Shown piece after piece: positions 15,935 to 24,436 of a stretch of 61,675 bases of DNA. Under the pieces are notes generated by a model, which saw nothing but the letters and a program-made list of their open reading frames with translations, was not told the DNA's origin and did no database searches. The DNA is from Pseudomonadota bacterium (lineage in GTDB: Bacteria; Desulfobacterota; Syntrophorhabdia; Syntrophorhabdales; Syntrophorhabdaceae). The position numbers were made by a program, and so were the translations under genes. Positions within the stretch are counted from its first letter, which is position 1. Each line of letters starts with the position of its first letter. Location of the stretch: NCBI GenBank assembly GCA_026388315.1, contig JAPLKA010000094.1, positions 1 to 61,675 on the forward strand, in the 5' to 3' direction.

Positions 15935-17047
15935 TTACCCCAGCCGTTTTTTGAACCTTAAGGCGCTTATTGTCATTACAGTTGTGCCAAGGATGAATAG
16001 CGCAAGCATCTGCGGCCAGAGGATGCCTATACCGTTCCCCTTCAGGAATATGCCCCTTATGATAATGAGAAAATATCTGAGGGGGTTAAGGTATGTTCCG
16101 TATTGGACTGCAAAGGGCATATTTTCTATGGGGAACATGAGGCCGGAGAGGAGCACGGCAGGTGCAAAAAAGAGGAAAGTCCCCATCAGGGCCTGTTGCT
16201 GTGTCCTTGATACAGTAGAGATGAAAAGCCCTATGCCCAGTACCGACAAAAGATAAATGCCGGTACAAAGCACAAGCAACATGAGCGAACCCTGAATGGT
16301 AATAGAAAACCAGGATACCCCCACAATGGTAACGAGAAACATATCGAAAAATCCTATTATTGCGAAAGGTATCGTTTTGCCGAGTATCAATTCCAACGGT
16401 CTCAGAGGGGTTACCATGAGCTGCTCCATTGTGCCGATTTCGCGCTCGCGTACAATGGCCATGGATGTAAGAAGGAGGCATATAAGCATAATCATGATGG
16501 CGATAACGCCGGGCACGTTGTAGTTCCTGCTCCTCAAATCAGGGTTGTACCAGGCCCTTGCCCGTACATCGAGTTTTATTGCCGCTGCATTAACCTTTGG
16601 AGAGCCAAGACTTCTCGCATACCGCGTAATGATTGTATTGGCATAACTCATTGCAACAAGTGCGGTATTTGAATCTGTCCCGTCGAATAACACCTGCACT
16701 TCGGTCTGTTTGCCTTTTTTTATATCTGCTGAAAAGCCATGATTTACCTGGAGTACGGCAAGAACCTTCCCTTTATCGAGTAATAACCGGACTTCTTCCG
16801 GCGCGTTAATGTATCGGAGAATCTGAAAATATCCTGATGCTTCAAATCTTCTGATAAGTTCCCGGCTCTCGTACGATTTATCAAGATCATATACGGCCAT
16901 ACGGACATTATTTACATCTGTGGTAACAGCATAACCAAAAACGATGAGTTGGATTATGGGCGTTATAAAGATGATGGGTCTCATCCTCTTGTCCCTGAAA
17001 ATCTGATGGAATTCTTTTATAACCATGCGTTTTATGCGCTCAAGCAT
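15935..17047 (-). CDS. ybhR: ABC-2 type export permease (YbhR-like)
   Basis: This is a 370-residue inner-membrane subunit of a drug exporter. One N-terminal membrane segment (about 27-45), a long periplasmic domain (about 46-175), then five segments in the C-terminal half follow the YbhS/YbhR/ABC2_membrane_3 layout. R-E-R-E-I-G-T-M-E-Q-L-M-V-T-P-L-R-P-L-E is the conserved cytosolic coupling-helix region that meets the ATPase. It is the last gene of the operon, two bases after its partner permease. It probably dimerises with that permease and connects to the adaptor at 20629 and the outer-membrane factor at 21794. Confidence 0.88.
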   Translation of the reverse strand: MLERIKRMVIKEFHQIFRDKRMRPIIFITPIIQLIVFGYAVTTDVNNVRMAVYDLDKSYESRELIRRFEASGYFQILRYINAPEEVRLLLDKGKVLAVLQVNHGFSADIKKGKQTEVQVLFDGTDSNTALVAMSYANTIITRYARSLGSPKVNAAAIKLDVRARAWYNPDLRSRNYNVPGVIAIMIMLICLLLTSMAIVREREIGTMEQLMVTPLRPLELILGKTIPFAIIGFFDMFLVTIVGVSWFSITIQGSLMLLVLCTGIYLLSVLGIGLFISTVSRTQQQALMGTFLFFAPAVLLSGLMFPIENMPFAVQYGTYLNPLRYFLIIIRGIFLKGNGIGILWPQMLALFILGTTVMTISALRFKKRLG

Positions 17048-17049
17048 CT

Positions 17050-18159
17050 CTATTCAATCCTCTTTTTGAACTTTCTGTTTGCTATCATAAAGACGAGAAA
17101 ACCAAAGATTGAGAGGAGTACGGTCTCAAAAACAAGCAGATTCAAAGCGCTGCCCTTCAGGTAAATAGCCTTCAGCATGGTTACAAAATACCTTGCCGGT
17201 ATGATGTATGTGACAATCTGAAGCGGCGCTGGCATGTTTGATATGGAAAACATAAAACCGGAGAGTAACAATGCGGGCAGATATGAAACAATAATGGAAA
17301 CCTGACTTGCTATGAGCTGTGACTTTGCCACTACCGATATTAATATTCCAAGGCTCAGGCCGCCAAAGAGAAATAAGCTGGAAAGCATCATAAGCAGGAG
17401 AGGGCTGCCCTTGAGGGGAACGTCAAATAAATAAATACCGATAAGGGTTGATATGAGCACATCGATGAGGCCGATAATGAAATAGGTAAAAAGTTTTCCG
17501 ATAATTAATTCGGGCGGCTTTACCGGTGTGGATATCAATTGTTCCATTGTGCCTCTTTCCCATTCCCTCGCAATGGTGAGTGAAGTAAGAAGGGCGGCAA
17601 TAATCGCCATAATTACCGCTATAAGGCCGGGAACGATGAAGTTTCTCGATTTGAGTTCGGGGTTATACCAGACGCGTACACGGGGTGTTAAGATGGGGGC
17701 TACAGGGGTTTTATTAATCCTCTGTGAGTATAATTCAGATATTGCGGATATGTATCCCAGGGCTATTGTGGCCGTATTCGAGTCGCTTCCGTCAACGGCG
17801 ACCTGAATTTCGGCATTTTTGCCTGTCTTCATATTTTTTGAGAAGTCTTCCGGTATGGATATGGCCACCCTTGCCGTCCCTGAGTCGATATATCTGTCAA
17901 TATCGGCTTGTTTATCTGCATAACCGACAATGGTAAAGTAACGTGATTCCCTGAATTCTGCTATAAACTCACGACTCATGCTGCTTTTATCGCGGTCATA
18001 GACAACAGTTGACAGATTATCCACATCCATTGTGATGGCATATCCAAAAATAAAAAGGAGCATAACCGGCATAAGGAACGCCATGGCAAGACTCAAGGGG
18101 TCCCGGAGAATCTGGATAGCCTCTTTTTTAACAATCGCTTTGATTCTCATTAACTTCAT
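17050..18159 (-). CDS. ybhS: ABC-2 type export permease (YbhS-like)
   Basis: This 369-residue paralogue of the following gene has the same layout: N-terminal helix, periplasmic domain (about 45-180), five C-terminal helices. The coupling motif reads R-E-W-E-R-G-T-M-E-Q-L-I-S-T-P-V-K-P-P-E. The two permeases likely form a heterodimer driven by the two ATPases upstream. The gene starts 37 bp after the ATPase at 18197. Confidence 0.88.
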   Translation of the reverse strand: MKLMRIKAIVKKEAIQILRDPLSLAMAFLMPVMLLFIFGYAITMDVDNLSTVVYDRDKSSMSREFIAEFRESRYFTIVGYADKQADIDRYIDSGTARVAISIPEDFSKNMKTGKNAEIQVAVDGSDSNTATIALGYISAISELYSQRINKTPVAPILTPRVRVWYNPELKSRNFIVPGLIAVIMAIIAALLTSLTIAREWERGTMEQLISTPVKPPELIIGKLFTYFIIGLIDVLISTLIGIYLFDVPLKGSPLLLMMLSSLFLFGGLSLGILISVVAKSQLIASQVSIIVSYLPALLLSGFMFSISNMPAPLQIVTYIIPARYFVTMLKAIYLKGSALNLLVFETVLLSIFGFLVFMIANRKFKKRIE

Positions 18160-18196
18160 TCAAAGCTCCCCAATACCAGGTTATTCTTTATGTTCC

Positions 18197-19150
18197 TCAT
18201 GATGTCTCGATTAAGGTTACAAATACATCTTCCAAAGAGGGGACAATCTTTTCAATTTTGCCTACCTCGACACGGGCTTCCTCGAGGACACGTTTGATAA
18301 CAGGTATTGCCTTGTCTCCATCTTCAAGCGTTGCGTGGAGGGAGCTTCCGAAAATTGCTGTCTCTATATCGTGCATACGCAGTATATCCATGGCTTCAAT
18401 AACCTTGTTTACTTCAATTTCGAGGACATCGCGCTTCATGTAGTCCTCTTTTAATTCACCGGGGGTTCCATGCGCGATAATACGCCCCCGGTATATGAGG
18501 GCAAGCCTGTCGCAGTATTCTGCTTCATCCATATAATGAGTCGTGACAAAGGTGGTTGTGCCTGATTTTGACATCTCATAGATCAGGTTCCAGAAATTTC
18601 TTCTTGAGATAGGGTCAACACCGGATGTCGGTTCGTCGAGGAAAATTATAGGAGGTTCGTGGAGTATTGCACATCCGAGGGCGAGCCTTTGTTTGATACC
18701 ACCGGGCAGGGTTCTGGTAAGATTTGTTTTTCTGTCTCCCAGTTCTGCCATCTCCAAAACCCATTCTTTGCGCCCTGCCTTTTTTCTATCAGGCACTCCG
18801 TAGATGCCGCTGAAAAAGTCGATATTTTCCTCAACCGTAAGATCATCATAAAGGGAAAATTTTTGAGACATGTAGCCGATTGTCCTTTTTATTTCCTCTG
18901 ACTGCTTTACGATGTTGTAGCCGCCGACAAACCCTGTACCGCCGCTTGGCATCAAGAGGCCGCAGAGCATCTTTATCGTTGTTGATTTCCCGGCGCCATT
19001 AGGACCAAGAAAACCGAATATCTCGCCCTTTTTTACGCTAAGGCTGATATTATCCACCGCAACAAAATCTCCGAAGGTACGTGTAAGGTTCGTGACGGAT
19101 ACCGCAGTGCCAGCGCTTGACACCAGTTTTTTTAACTCCAAGCTTGTCAC
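18197..19150 (-). CDS. ABC exporter ATP-binding protein, second half of a split YbhF
   Basis: This is a 317-residue nucleotide-binding subunit. Walker A is G-P-N-G-A-G-K-S-T (about 52-60), the signature L-P-G-G-I-K-Q-R departs from LSGGQ in its first two residues, Walker B is I-I-F-L-D-E-P-T-S-G-V-D-P, and an H-loop T-H-Y-M-D-E-A-E follows. The C-terminal 80 residues form the DUF4162-like regulatory domain of DrrA-type proteins. It overlaps the upstream ATPase by 4 bp (coupled translation). In E. coli both ATPase domains are fused in YbhF; here they are separate genes. Confidence 0.92.
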   Translation of the reverse strand: MTSLELKKLVSSAGTAVSVTNLTRTFGDFVAVDNISLSVKKGEIFGFLGPNGAGKSTTIKMLCGLLMPSGGTGFVGGYNIVKQSEEIKRTIGYMSQKFSLYDDLTVEENIDFFSGIYGVPDRKKAGRKEWVLEMAELGDRKTNLTRTLPGGIKQRLALGCAILHEPPIIFLDEPTSGVDPISRRNFWNLIYEMSKSGTTTFVTTHYMDEAEYCDRLALIYRGRIIAHGTPGELKEDYMKRDVLEIEVNKVIEAMDILRMHDIETAIFGSSLHATLEDGDKAIPVIKRVLEEARVEVGKIEKIVPSLEDVFVTLIETS

Positions 19151-20097
19151 TCCAAACTCCGAACCATATTAATAAAAACATCTTCAAGGGAAGGCAAAAC
19201 CGACCGGTAATCAGTTATCTTCACCCCCGTGTCTTTCAGTTGTGCAATAATCGCATTCATCAAGCCCATTTCTGTAAGGGTTACGTGAAACCTGTTTCCA
19301 TAAATACTAACGTCTTTTACACCGTTCATATTCTTTATTGCCTCTGCTGCCTTCCTTGCCTCTGGAGACCACACTTCCACCATGGCGAGTGGCATCGATT
19401 TCTTAACGTTTGCCGGATTGTCCGTCATTATAAGCCTTCCCTTATGAATCAGCCCGATCCTTGTACAACGCTCTGCTTCGTCGAGGTACGCAGTCGAAAC
19501 AAAGATTGTCACTTTTTCTTTCAGTAAATCGTAAAGAATTCTCCAAAAATCTCTGCGGGATACAGGATCAACGCCATTCGTAGGTTCATCAAGAAACAAG
19601 ACTTCGGGCGTATGGATGAGTGCACAGGCCAGGCCGAGTTTCTGCTTCATACCACCTGACAGCTTTCCTGCAAGTCGTTCTTTAAAGGGTGTGAGGTTAC
19701 TGAAGCCAAGGAGCCTTTCAATCCTCAGGGGCCTTTCCTTTTTGGGAACTTCATAGAGGTCGGCATAAAAGAGAATATTCTCCATGACCGTGAGGTCTTC
19801 GTAAAGTCCGAATCGCTGAGACATGTAGCCGATCTTCTCTTTAATCTTCTCCCCTTCATGCAATATCGAATATCCCGCAACCCAGGCCTCTCCTGAGGTG
19901 GGGAGCATAATCGCCGCCAGGAGGCGCATTATTGTTGTTTTCCCTGCACCATCAGGCCCTACGAGGCCAAAGAGTTCTCCCCGCTGAATTTCGAGATTGA
20001 GATTATCGACGGCAACGTTGTCACCGAAGGATTTGGTGAGCTTTAATATTCTGATTGCAGGGAAATCGTTTTCGTGATGCGTTACACGTTCGATCAT
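19147..20097 (-). CDS. ABC exporter ATP-binding protein, first half of a split YbhF
   Basis: This is a 316-residue ATPase. Walker A is G-P-D-G-A-G-K-T-T (about 48-56), signature L-S-G-G-M-K-Q-K is canonical, Walker B V-L-F-L-D-E-P-T-N-G-V-D-P; the switch region reads S-T-A-Y-L-D-E-A-E, with A instead of the catalytic His of the H-loop. The partner ATPase has His there but a degenerate signature, so the pair may contain one canonical and one degenerate ATP site. It stands downstream of the DUF559 gene and its palindromes. Confidence 0.92.
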   Translation of the reverse strand: MIERVTHHENDFPAIRILKLTKSFGDNVAVDNLNLEIQRGELFGLVGPDGAGKTTIMRLLAAIMLPTSGEAWVAGYSILHEGEKIKEKIGYMSQRFGLYEDLTVMENILFYADLYEVPKKERPLRIERLLGFSNLTPFKERLAGKLSGGMKQKLGLACALIHTPEVLFLDEPTNGVDPVSRRDFWRILYDLLKEKVTIFVSTAYLDEAERCTRIGLIHKGRLIMTDNPANVKKSMPLAMVEVWSPEARKAAEAIKNMNGVKDVSIYGNRFHVTLTEMGLMNAIIAQLKDTGVKITDYRSVLPSLEDVFINMVRSLE

Positions 20098-20108
20098 TCT
20101 CTCTCACT

Positions 20109-20141
20109 CCCCCCTTTACAAAAGGGGGGTTGGGGGGGATT
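20109..20141. repeat. C/G-rich palindromic repeat, copy R1
   Basis: CCCCCCTTT-aca-AAAGGGGGG (20109-20129) is followed by TTGGGGGGGATT. It lies 3' of the DUF559 gene. The same family occurs at 20545-20579 (R2) and inside the TetR gene at 23383-23430 (R3). Family pattern: AATCCCCC, a spacer, an inner hairpin of C/T and A/G runs, then GGGGGATT. Confidence 0.8.
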
Positions 20142-20180
20142 GCAACTCACTTCCAAAATAGAGCAACATGCTACTTAATG

Positions 20181-20600
20181 TCAGAACGATAGATTCTCCC
20201 ATATCTTTTGTAATACTCCTTCAATATTCTCAAACACTTCTCTGTCAGAAAATCTCAGAACTTTTAAACATAGACTCCCTATGGATTTATCTCGAATGCC
20301 ATCTTTTCTCTTGCCATAATCACTATAATGTTGACTTCCGTCAAGTTCGACAACAAGCCTTGCCTTAGGACAATAAAAATCAACAATATACTCACCAATA
20401 ATTTTTTGTCTGTAGAATTGTAACCCCTTAAGCTGCTTTCTCCTCAATTTTGACCAAAGAGTCCTTTCTGCATCGGTCATGTTTTCCCTTAACTCACGGG
20501 AATAACTTTTTAGCTGTCTATTATAGCGTAAATTCAACTCTTTCAATCCCCCATACCCCCTTTCATAAAGGGGGTTTTGTGAAAAACCAGTCGAAATCAT
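20181..20600 (-). CDS. DUF559 endonuclease-like protein flanked by palindromic repeats
   Basis: This is a 139-residue protein of the DUF559 family, related to Vsr and restriction-endonuclease folds. R-E-N-M-T-D-A-E-R-T-L-W...F-Y-R-Q-K-I-I-G-E-Y-I-V-D-F-Y-C-P-K-A-R-L-V-V-E-L-D-G is the core, with D, E and an exchanged lysine/glutamine as probable metal ligands. The DNA or RNA target is unknown. Residues about 9-18 (N-P-L-Y-E-R-G-Y-G-G) are the translation of palindrome R2, so the true start may be a TTG just after it (20546 or 20537). It interrupts the ATPase-adaptor part of an export operon, and repeat R1 lies beyond its stop. Confidence 0.85.
   Translation of the reverse strand: MISTGFSQNPLYERGYGGLKELNLRYNRQLKSYSRELRENMTDAERTLWSKLRRKQLKGLQFYRQKIIGEYIVDFYCPKARLVVELDGSQHYSDYGKRKDGIRDKSIGSLCLKVLRFSDREVFENIEGVLQKIWENLSF
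20545..20579. repeat. C/G-rich palindromic repeat, copy R2
   Basis: AATCCCCCATA is followed by CCCCCTTT-cat-AAAGGGGG and TTTTG. It overlaps the 5' end of the DUF559 reading frame, contributing its first residues or its leader. Same family as R1 and R3. Confidence 0.8.
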
Positions 20601-20628
20601 TTACTGGTTGCCATTTACGCGTTACGCG

Positions 20629-21618
20629 TCACGGTCTTATCGCTATCCGCACGTCCGCCGGCATGCCGGGCTTCAGGTCCCAATTGTTGTTCTTCACACT
20701 CACTTTCACGCCAAACACGAGTTTCACCCGCTCTTCCTGTGTCTGCACGGTTTTAGGTGTAAATTCCGCCTCTGACGAAATGTATGAAACCGTACCTTCG
20801 TATGTTTTGCCTTTATATGAATCGGTCGTTATTGTTGTCTTCTGGCCGATTTTTACAAGACCGAGTTTATCTTCCTTCACGTATACCTTAATCCAGGGGT
20901 TATCGAGGTCACCCAGCGTAAATATAGGGGTTCCCTGTGCAACGGTTTCACCAAGCTCCACATTTTTTCTCAGTATCACTCCCGCAAAGGGGGCATATAT
21001 TACTGTGTCATTTAGTCTTTCACGAGCTGTAGCGAGGGCGGCCTTCAATTGTTCTACGCGATGCCCGGCCATTTTAATATCTTCCTGCCTTGGTCCTTCT
21101 TTTGCAAGACTCAACGTTTCCAAAGCATTCTTAAGCAATGCCTTACGGTTATCGTATGCGCTCTTTGCCCCATCGTACTGGGTAGCAGATATAGCGCCGT
21201 TTTGATATAAAATCTCTGCTCTTTCGTAATCTTTCCTGATTCTTATCAATTCAGCTTCCTGGGCGCTCACAAGCGCCTTTGCCTGCTCAATCTCCTGCCT
21301 CCGTGAGCCTGCCTTTAATTCTGCAAGCCTTGTTTCAGCCTCCTGCAAGGCTGCCTCGTTCTGCTTCACCACACTTGCCGGTTCTGCGCTGTCAAGCCTC
21401 GCCAGTAAGTCGCCCGTTTTAACCTTGTATCCCTCATCAACGGGACGTTCCACGACCCTCCCCGGTATTTTAAAGCCGATGTTCGCTTCAGTCACCTCTA
21501 CATTGCCGGAGAGCACCATGGCATTATCGTCTTTTTTGTTACGAAAATGGTTTATTGTCAGGATACCGGCAATAATGGCAATGACGATTACAGCGACAAC
21601 AATCTTTTTCTTTTTCAT
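20629..21618 (-). CDS. ybhG: Periplasmic adaptor of the export system (HlyD/YbhG family)
   Basis: This 329-residue membrane-fusion protein links the inner-membrane ABC permeases to the outer-membrane channel. One N-terminal membrane helix (about 5-24) is followed by a lipoyl half-motif (G-D-L-L-A-R-L-D) and a long coiled-coil hairpin (about 75-205, rich in A, E, K and L). Then come the second lipoyl half and beta-barrel (Y-A-P-F-A-G-V-I-L-R-K-N-V-E-L-G-E-T-V). Length matches E. coli YbhG (about 330). The ATG follows GGAAGGGAG. The order TolC-YbhG-ATPases-permeases indicates one tripartite pump. Confidence 0.93.
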   Translation of the reverse strand: MKKKKIVVAVIVIAIIAGILTINHFRNKKDDNAMVLSGNVEVTEANIGFKIPGRVVERPVDEGYKVKTGDLLARLDSAEPASVVKQNEAALQEAETRLAELKAGSRRQEIEQAKALVSAQEAELIRIRKDYERAEILYQNGAISATQYDGAKSAYDNRKALLKNALETLSLAKEGPRQEDIKMAGHRVEQLKAALATARERLNDTVIYAPFAGVILRKNVELGETVAQGTPIFTLGDLDNPWIKVYVKEDKLGLVKIGQKTTITTDSYKGKTYEGTVSYISSEAEFTPKTVQTQEERVKLVFGVKVSVKNNNWDLKPGMPADVRIAIRP

Positions 21619-21793
21619 ATTTTGCTCCCTTCCTTCAAATCACGCAGGCTCATATCAGCTAACAGATGTCAGACCGCCTTTCAGGCTGCCAGAAGTCAGA
21701 CTTAAATCTGTCCTCTTTTTTCTGTCCTCTACCTTCCACCTTCCACTTTTCACCTTCAGTCTTCAGCCTTCCATGCCTTCGGCCTGCCTCTTT
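21619..21793. repeat. Low-complexity intergenic repeat (CTTTCACCTTC type)
   Basis: The 175 bp between the TolC-like and adaptor genes consist largely of degenerate CTTCCACCTTC / CTTTTCACCTTTCACC units. On the opposite strand these read GTGAAAAGGTGAAGG and match short repeats at about 31977-31998 and 36616-36641. No gene is seen. Confidence 0.55.
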
Positions 21794-23149
21794 TCACCTT
21801 TCACCTTCTTCTCCCATCGCCTTTCTCATGGATGCCAATGCCACCTCTCTATCATACAGCGCCTGGTAGAAATCTGTTTCTGTCCTCAGAAAGGCTGTCT
21901 GAGCGTCGATTACATCGGTGTTTGTGCCTGCTCCGGTGTCATACTTAAGAAGTTCTACCCGGAGCGATTCTTTGGCGCTCGCAATAGCCGTTTCAGTAAC
22001 TTCAATCCTTTCTTTTGCATTCATGATACCGAGGCGTGCATCCCTAACTTCACGGGTTATGGCAAGTTTTAAAAACCGTTCCTCTTCCTTTATCTTTTCC
22101 AGTTCATTTATCTCCTTGTCTATCTCCGACTGGATAATCCCTCCGTCAAAAATAGGCATTATCAACTTCAGCCCAAAATTCCAGTTTTCTTTAAATGCTA
22201 TATTGTCGCCTGCTTTGCCGCCATATTCCCCTGCTGCATATATATCGGGAAATCGCTTGCCCTGTGCAATTTTTACCCGTTCCTCGTATATTTTTTTCTT
22301 TTTTGAAACAGCCATATATTCAGGCCTCTGAGAAAATGCCTTGTTTATGCTTTCATCAAGCACAGCATACGTCTCTTTTGATCCTGCTCCATGCACAATC
22401 GAGATGGGGGTCTCCATATTATCAATGCCCATAAGGGTTTTAAGAAGTTCATAGGTGCTTTCAAGATTATTTTTAACAAGCAACTTCCTCTCCCGTGCAT
22501 GAGATAACTCAACGTCAGTCTTCAAAAGATCAAGCTGAGGCACAGTTCCTGTTTTGAGATACATTTCAACATTCCGTTTATGTGCTTCAAGCTGCTTTAC
22601 CGTTGCATTGTTCGCCTGAAAGAGTTTTTCGAGTTGTGAGATTTTATAAAAAACACTGGTGAGGTTATACACAAGTTCCTGCTTTGTTGCCATATAGTTA
22701 TCCTGCGCAACGGATTTTTTCATTTCAGCTACCTGAACGCCACGAACAAGACGGCCGCCTTTAAAAAGGGGAAGTCTGAAATAACCTCCAATATCATATA
22801 CATTTCTTTCAAAATCGGGAAAGTCAAAACCCGGCCCTATGGGACCTGTAATTACAATCGGGGTGAGGGGCATGGGATATCGGTACCGTGTAGCGCCGCT
22901 GCCGAAATCAATCCTTGGCATCCTCTCCGCCTTTGCTGTTTTTATCCCATACATTTCGGTAATGATGTCTTTATTCGAGATTCGTAAATGGGGATTGTTT
23001 TTGAGGGCATAATCGATAATGGATGAGAGGGTGTATGCGTCCGGTTTGTCTGGGTCTTTTGCTTGAGAAAGGCATGGGATAGCAATAAAGCCAAGAATAA
23101 GAATTATTATGAGCATCAAGGTATGGTTTCTCATTGATGTTGATTTCAT
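21794..23149 (-). CDS. TolC-family outer-membrane efflux protein
   Basis: This is a 451-residue outer-membrane factor with an N-terminal signal peptide (M-L-I-I-I-L-I-L-G-F-I-A-I-P-C-L-S-Q-A, cleavage near S-Q-A/K). Two OEP repeats follow, each with long amphipathic helices (about 140-230 and 350-430). T-G-A-G-T-N-T-D-V-I-D-A-Q matches the conserved end of the second repeat. It should form the trimeric channel of the pump encoded downstream. Its start overlaps the TetR stop by 4 bp (23146-23149), so regulator and channel are translated in a coupled manner. Confidence 0.92.
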   Translation of the reverse strand: MKSTSMRNHTLMLIIILILGFIAIPCLSQAKDPDKPDAYTLSSIIDYALKNNPHLRISNKDIITEMYGIKTAKAERMPRIDFGSGATRYRYPMPLTPIVITGPIGPGFDFPDFERNVYDIGGYFRLPLFKGGRLVRGVQVAEMKKSVAQDNYMATKQELVYNLTSVFYKISQLEKLFQANNATVKQLEAHKRNVEMYLKTGTVPQLDLLKTDVELSHARERKLLVKNNLESTYELLKTLMGIDNMETPISIVHGAGSKETYAVLDESINKAFSQRPEYMAVSKKKKIYEERVKIAQGKRFPDIYAAGEYGGKAGDNIAFKENWNFGLKLIMPIFDGGIIQSEIDKEINELEKIKEEERFLKLAITREVRDARLGIMNAKERIEVTETAIASAKESLRVELLKYDTGAGTNTDVIDAQTAFLRTETDFYQALYDREVALASMRKAMGEEGER

Positions 23150-23892
23150 GGTTGCTCTCCTTTTCCATTCTCTGCAATGGCTTTGATGGCATGCAAAGAA
23201 AAAAGGGTTATGTGGTCTGCTATCTTTTTAATCTCTTCAGTCTCAAAAAAATCCTTATTAAAAAGTCTTTTGATGATGGGTCTTGCGTAGAGAAAATAGA
23301 GAAACTGGCTGACGATGCTTGCGCAGCAAAACTGCACCGTTTCATCGCTTGGGAATTCCGCTGCCCCCCCGTTAAAGGGTTCAAATCCCCCCTCACCTCT
23401 CTTTGACACAGAGGGGGATTGGGGGGGATTACTCTTATTTGCCTGTTTTTCAAGAAGCCCTCTCACGATTGAAGCGAGGAGGGTGAACCCCGGCCGGATC
23501 GTTTCTTCAACCAGCACGTCCAATGCCTTTGTAGGCTGGACATATTCCCTTGCAACAAGTTTTCCAAACCAGGAAGTTGGCCCTTCTTCAAGTATGCGGA
23601 ATACAAAGGAGTGGACAAAGGCCCTGAGCCGTTCCTCCGGAGTGTCAGCTTCTTTAATGCCGAGGTCAGGTGGATATTTTTCAAAGGCCACAGACCTCCA
23701 GTACCGCAAGGTGGCCAGATAAAGATTATCTTTGTCGCGGAAATGATAATTGATGGCAGCGATGTTTACATTCGCCCGTCTGCATATCTCGCGGATTGTA
23801 GCATTCTGAAAGCCGCATTCCGTAAAGACCTCTCCTGCCTTCTCCAATATTTTGGTACGGGTATTGACGGTTATTTCATTTTGCCTGTTCAT
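23146..23892 (-). CDS. TetR-family repressor (CecR/DUF1956 type) carrying an in-frame palindromic insertion
   Basis: This is a 248-residue regulator, first gene of the efflux operon and presumably its repressor. The N-terminal HTH reads A-T-I-R-E-I-C-R-R-A-N-V-N-I-A-A-I-N-Y-H-F (about 29-49). The ligand domain shows W-F-G-K-L-V-A-R-E-Y-V-Q-P-T-K-A, the CecR-type pattern. Between residues about 165 and 190 the protein reads S-N-P-P-Q-S-P-S-V-S-K-R-G-E-G-G-F, the translation of palindrome R3. That segment has no counterpart in the family as I know it and probably forms a surface loop. 26-bp direct repeats upstream (23909-23974) are the probable operator. Confidence 0.9.
   Translation of the reverse strand: MNRQNEITVNTRTKILEKAGEVFTECGFQNATIREICRRANVNIAAINYHFRDKDNLYLATLRYWRSVAFEKYPPDLGIKEADTPEERLRAFVHSFVFRILEEGPTSWFGKLVAREYVQPTKALDVLVEETIRPGFTLLASIVRGLLEKQANKSNPPQSPSVSKRGEGGFEPFNGGAAEFPSDETVQFCCASIVSQFLYFLYARPIIKRLFNKDFFETEEIKKIADHITLFSLHAIKAIAENGKGEQP
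23383..23430. repeat. C/G-rich palindromic repeat R3, inserted in frame inside the TetR gene
   Basis: AAATCCCCCC...CCTCT...AGAGG...GGGGGGGATT forms nested arms. The reading frame of the TetR gene passes through without a stop and adds about 20 residues. Confidence 0.8.
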
Positions 23893-23908
23893 TGAACATC
23901 CTTATATA

Positions 23909-23974
23909 ACATTTGTTTTAATCATACGTTTTATACATTTGTTTTAATCATACGTTTTATACATTTGTTTTAAT
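23909..23974. promoter_or_regulatory. 26-bp direct repeats (2.5 copies), probable TetR operator/promoter
   Basis: The unit ACATTTGTTTTAATC..TACGTTTTAT occurs exactly at 23909-23934 and 23935-23960, with a 14-bp partial third copy (23961-23974). On the minus strand TTGACA (complement of 23974-23979) stands just before the repeats and may be the -35 box of the tetR-tolC-ybhG operon. The array ends 17 bp before the TetR start codon, where a repressor would block transcription. A 26-bp period would place sites on alternating or near-equal helix faces. Confidence 0.7.
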
Positions 23975-24036
23975 TTGTCAAGAGATTTTTAATGCATTCG
24001 TAAAAAGTTAAAACCGTTTCACGCCGGAACACTGTT

Positions 24037-24200
24037 TCACTCCCTGCTCAGGCTGCGCGCGCTTTACCCTGCAGCGAGTTCGCTTCTGCTGAATTTTCAA
24101 ACTTGCCACTGGGCTTTGGACATGAAAATTCGCCTATTCACGGCTTGGCCGTAGGCACGCTCCAGCTCATCGGCAGGGTACCCAAACCGTGCTCGATTCG
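24037..24200. repeat. Dispersed structured element, copy A
   Basis: About 165 bp resemble 43419-43568. Shared blocks are TTACCCTGCAGCGAGTTCGC / TTACCCTTGCAGCGATTCGC, the loop AACTTGCCACTGGGCTT, and ATCGGCAGGGT followed by CCCAA, CCGT and CTCGAT. Around the loop this copy has stem GAATTTTC (24091-24098) / GAAAATTC (24124-24131), and a second hairpin ACGGC-ttg-GCCGT. It lies in the 614-bp gap between the tetR and RND operons; I see no gene there. Confidence 0.72.
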
Positions 24201-24436
24201 CGACTCGCGAAAAGATATTCCGGCTTGCTACCTCAAATGTACCCGATAGTTGTTTGGCAACAGGCCGTCAATAGCCGATTGATATTCATACGATATCTGG
24301 CAATAAATACATATTTTCAGGACTTAAAGTACTGTTTTTACCTGTGAAATGATATGTTTATCCGTCTTTATCCATGTTACATAAAAGATTGTCTTCGGCT
24401 TGAAGAGGTAAACAGTAACAAAAAAATCTTGATTTA

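Noticed and set aside
23370-23400. tRNA T-loop (GGGTTCAAATCCC)
   Set aside because: The match belongs to the C/G-rich palindrome in the TetR gene; no cloverleaf can be built around it.
23909-23974. CRISPR array
   Set aside because: The 26-bp repeats are contiguous without spacers and lie in a promoter; no cas gene is in the window.
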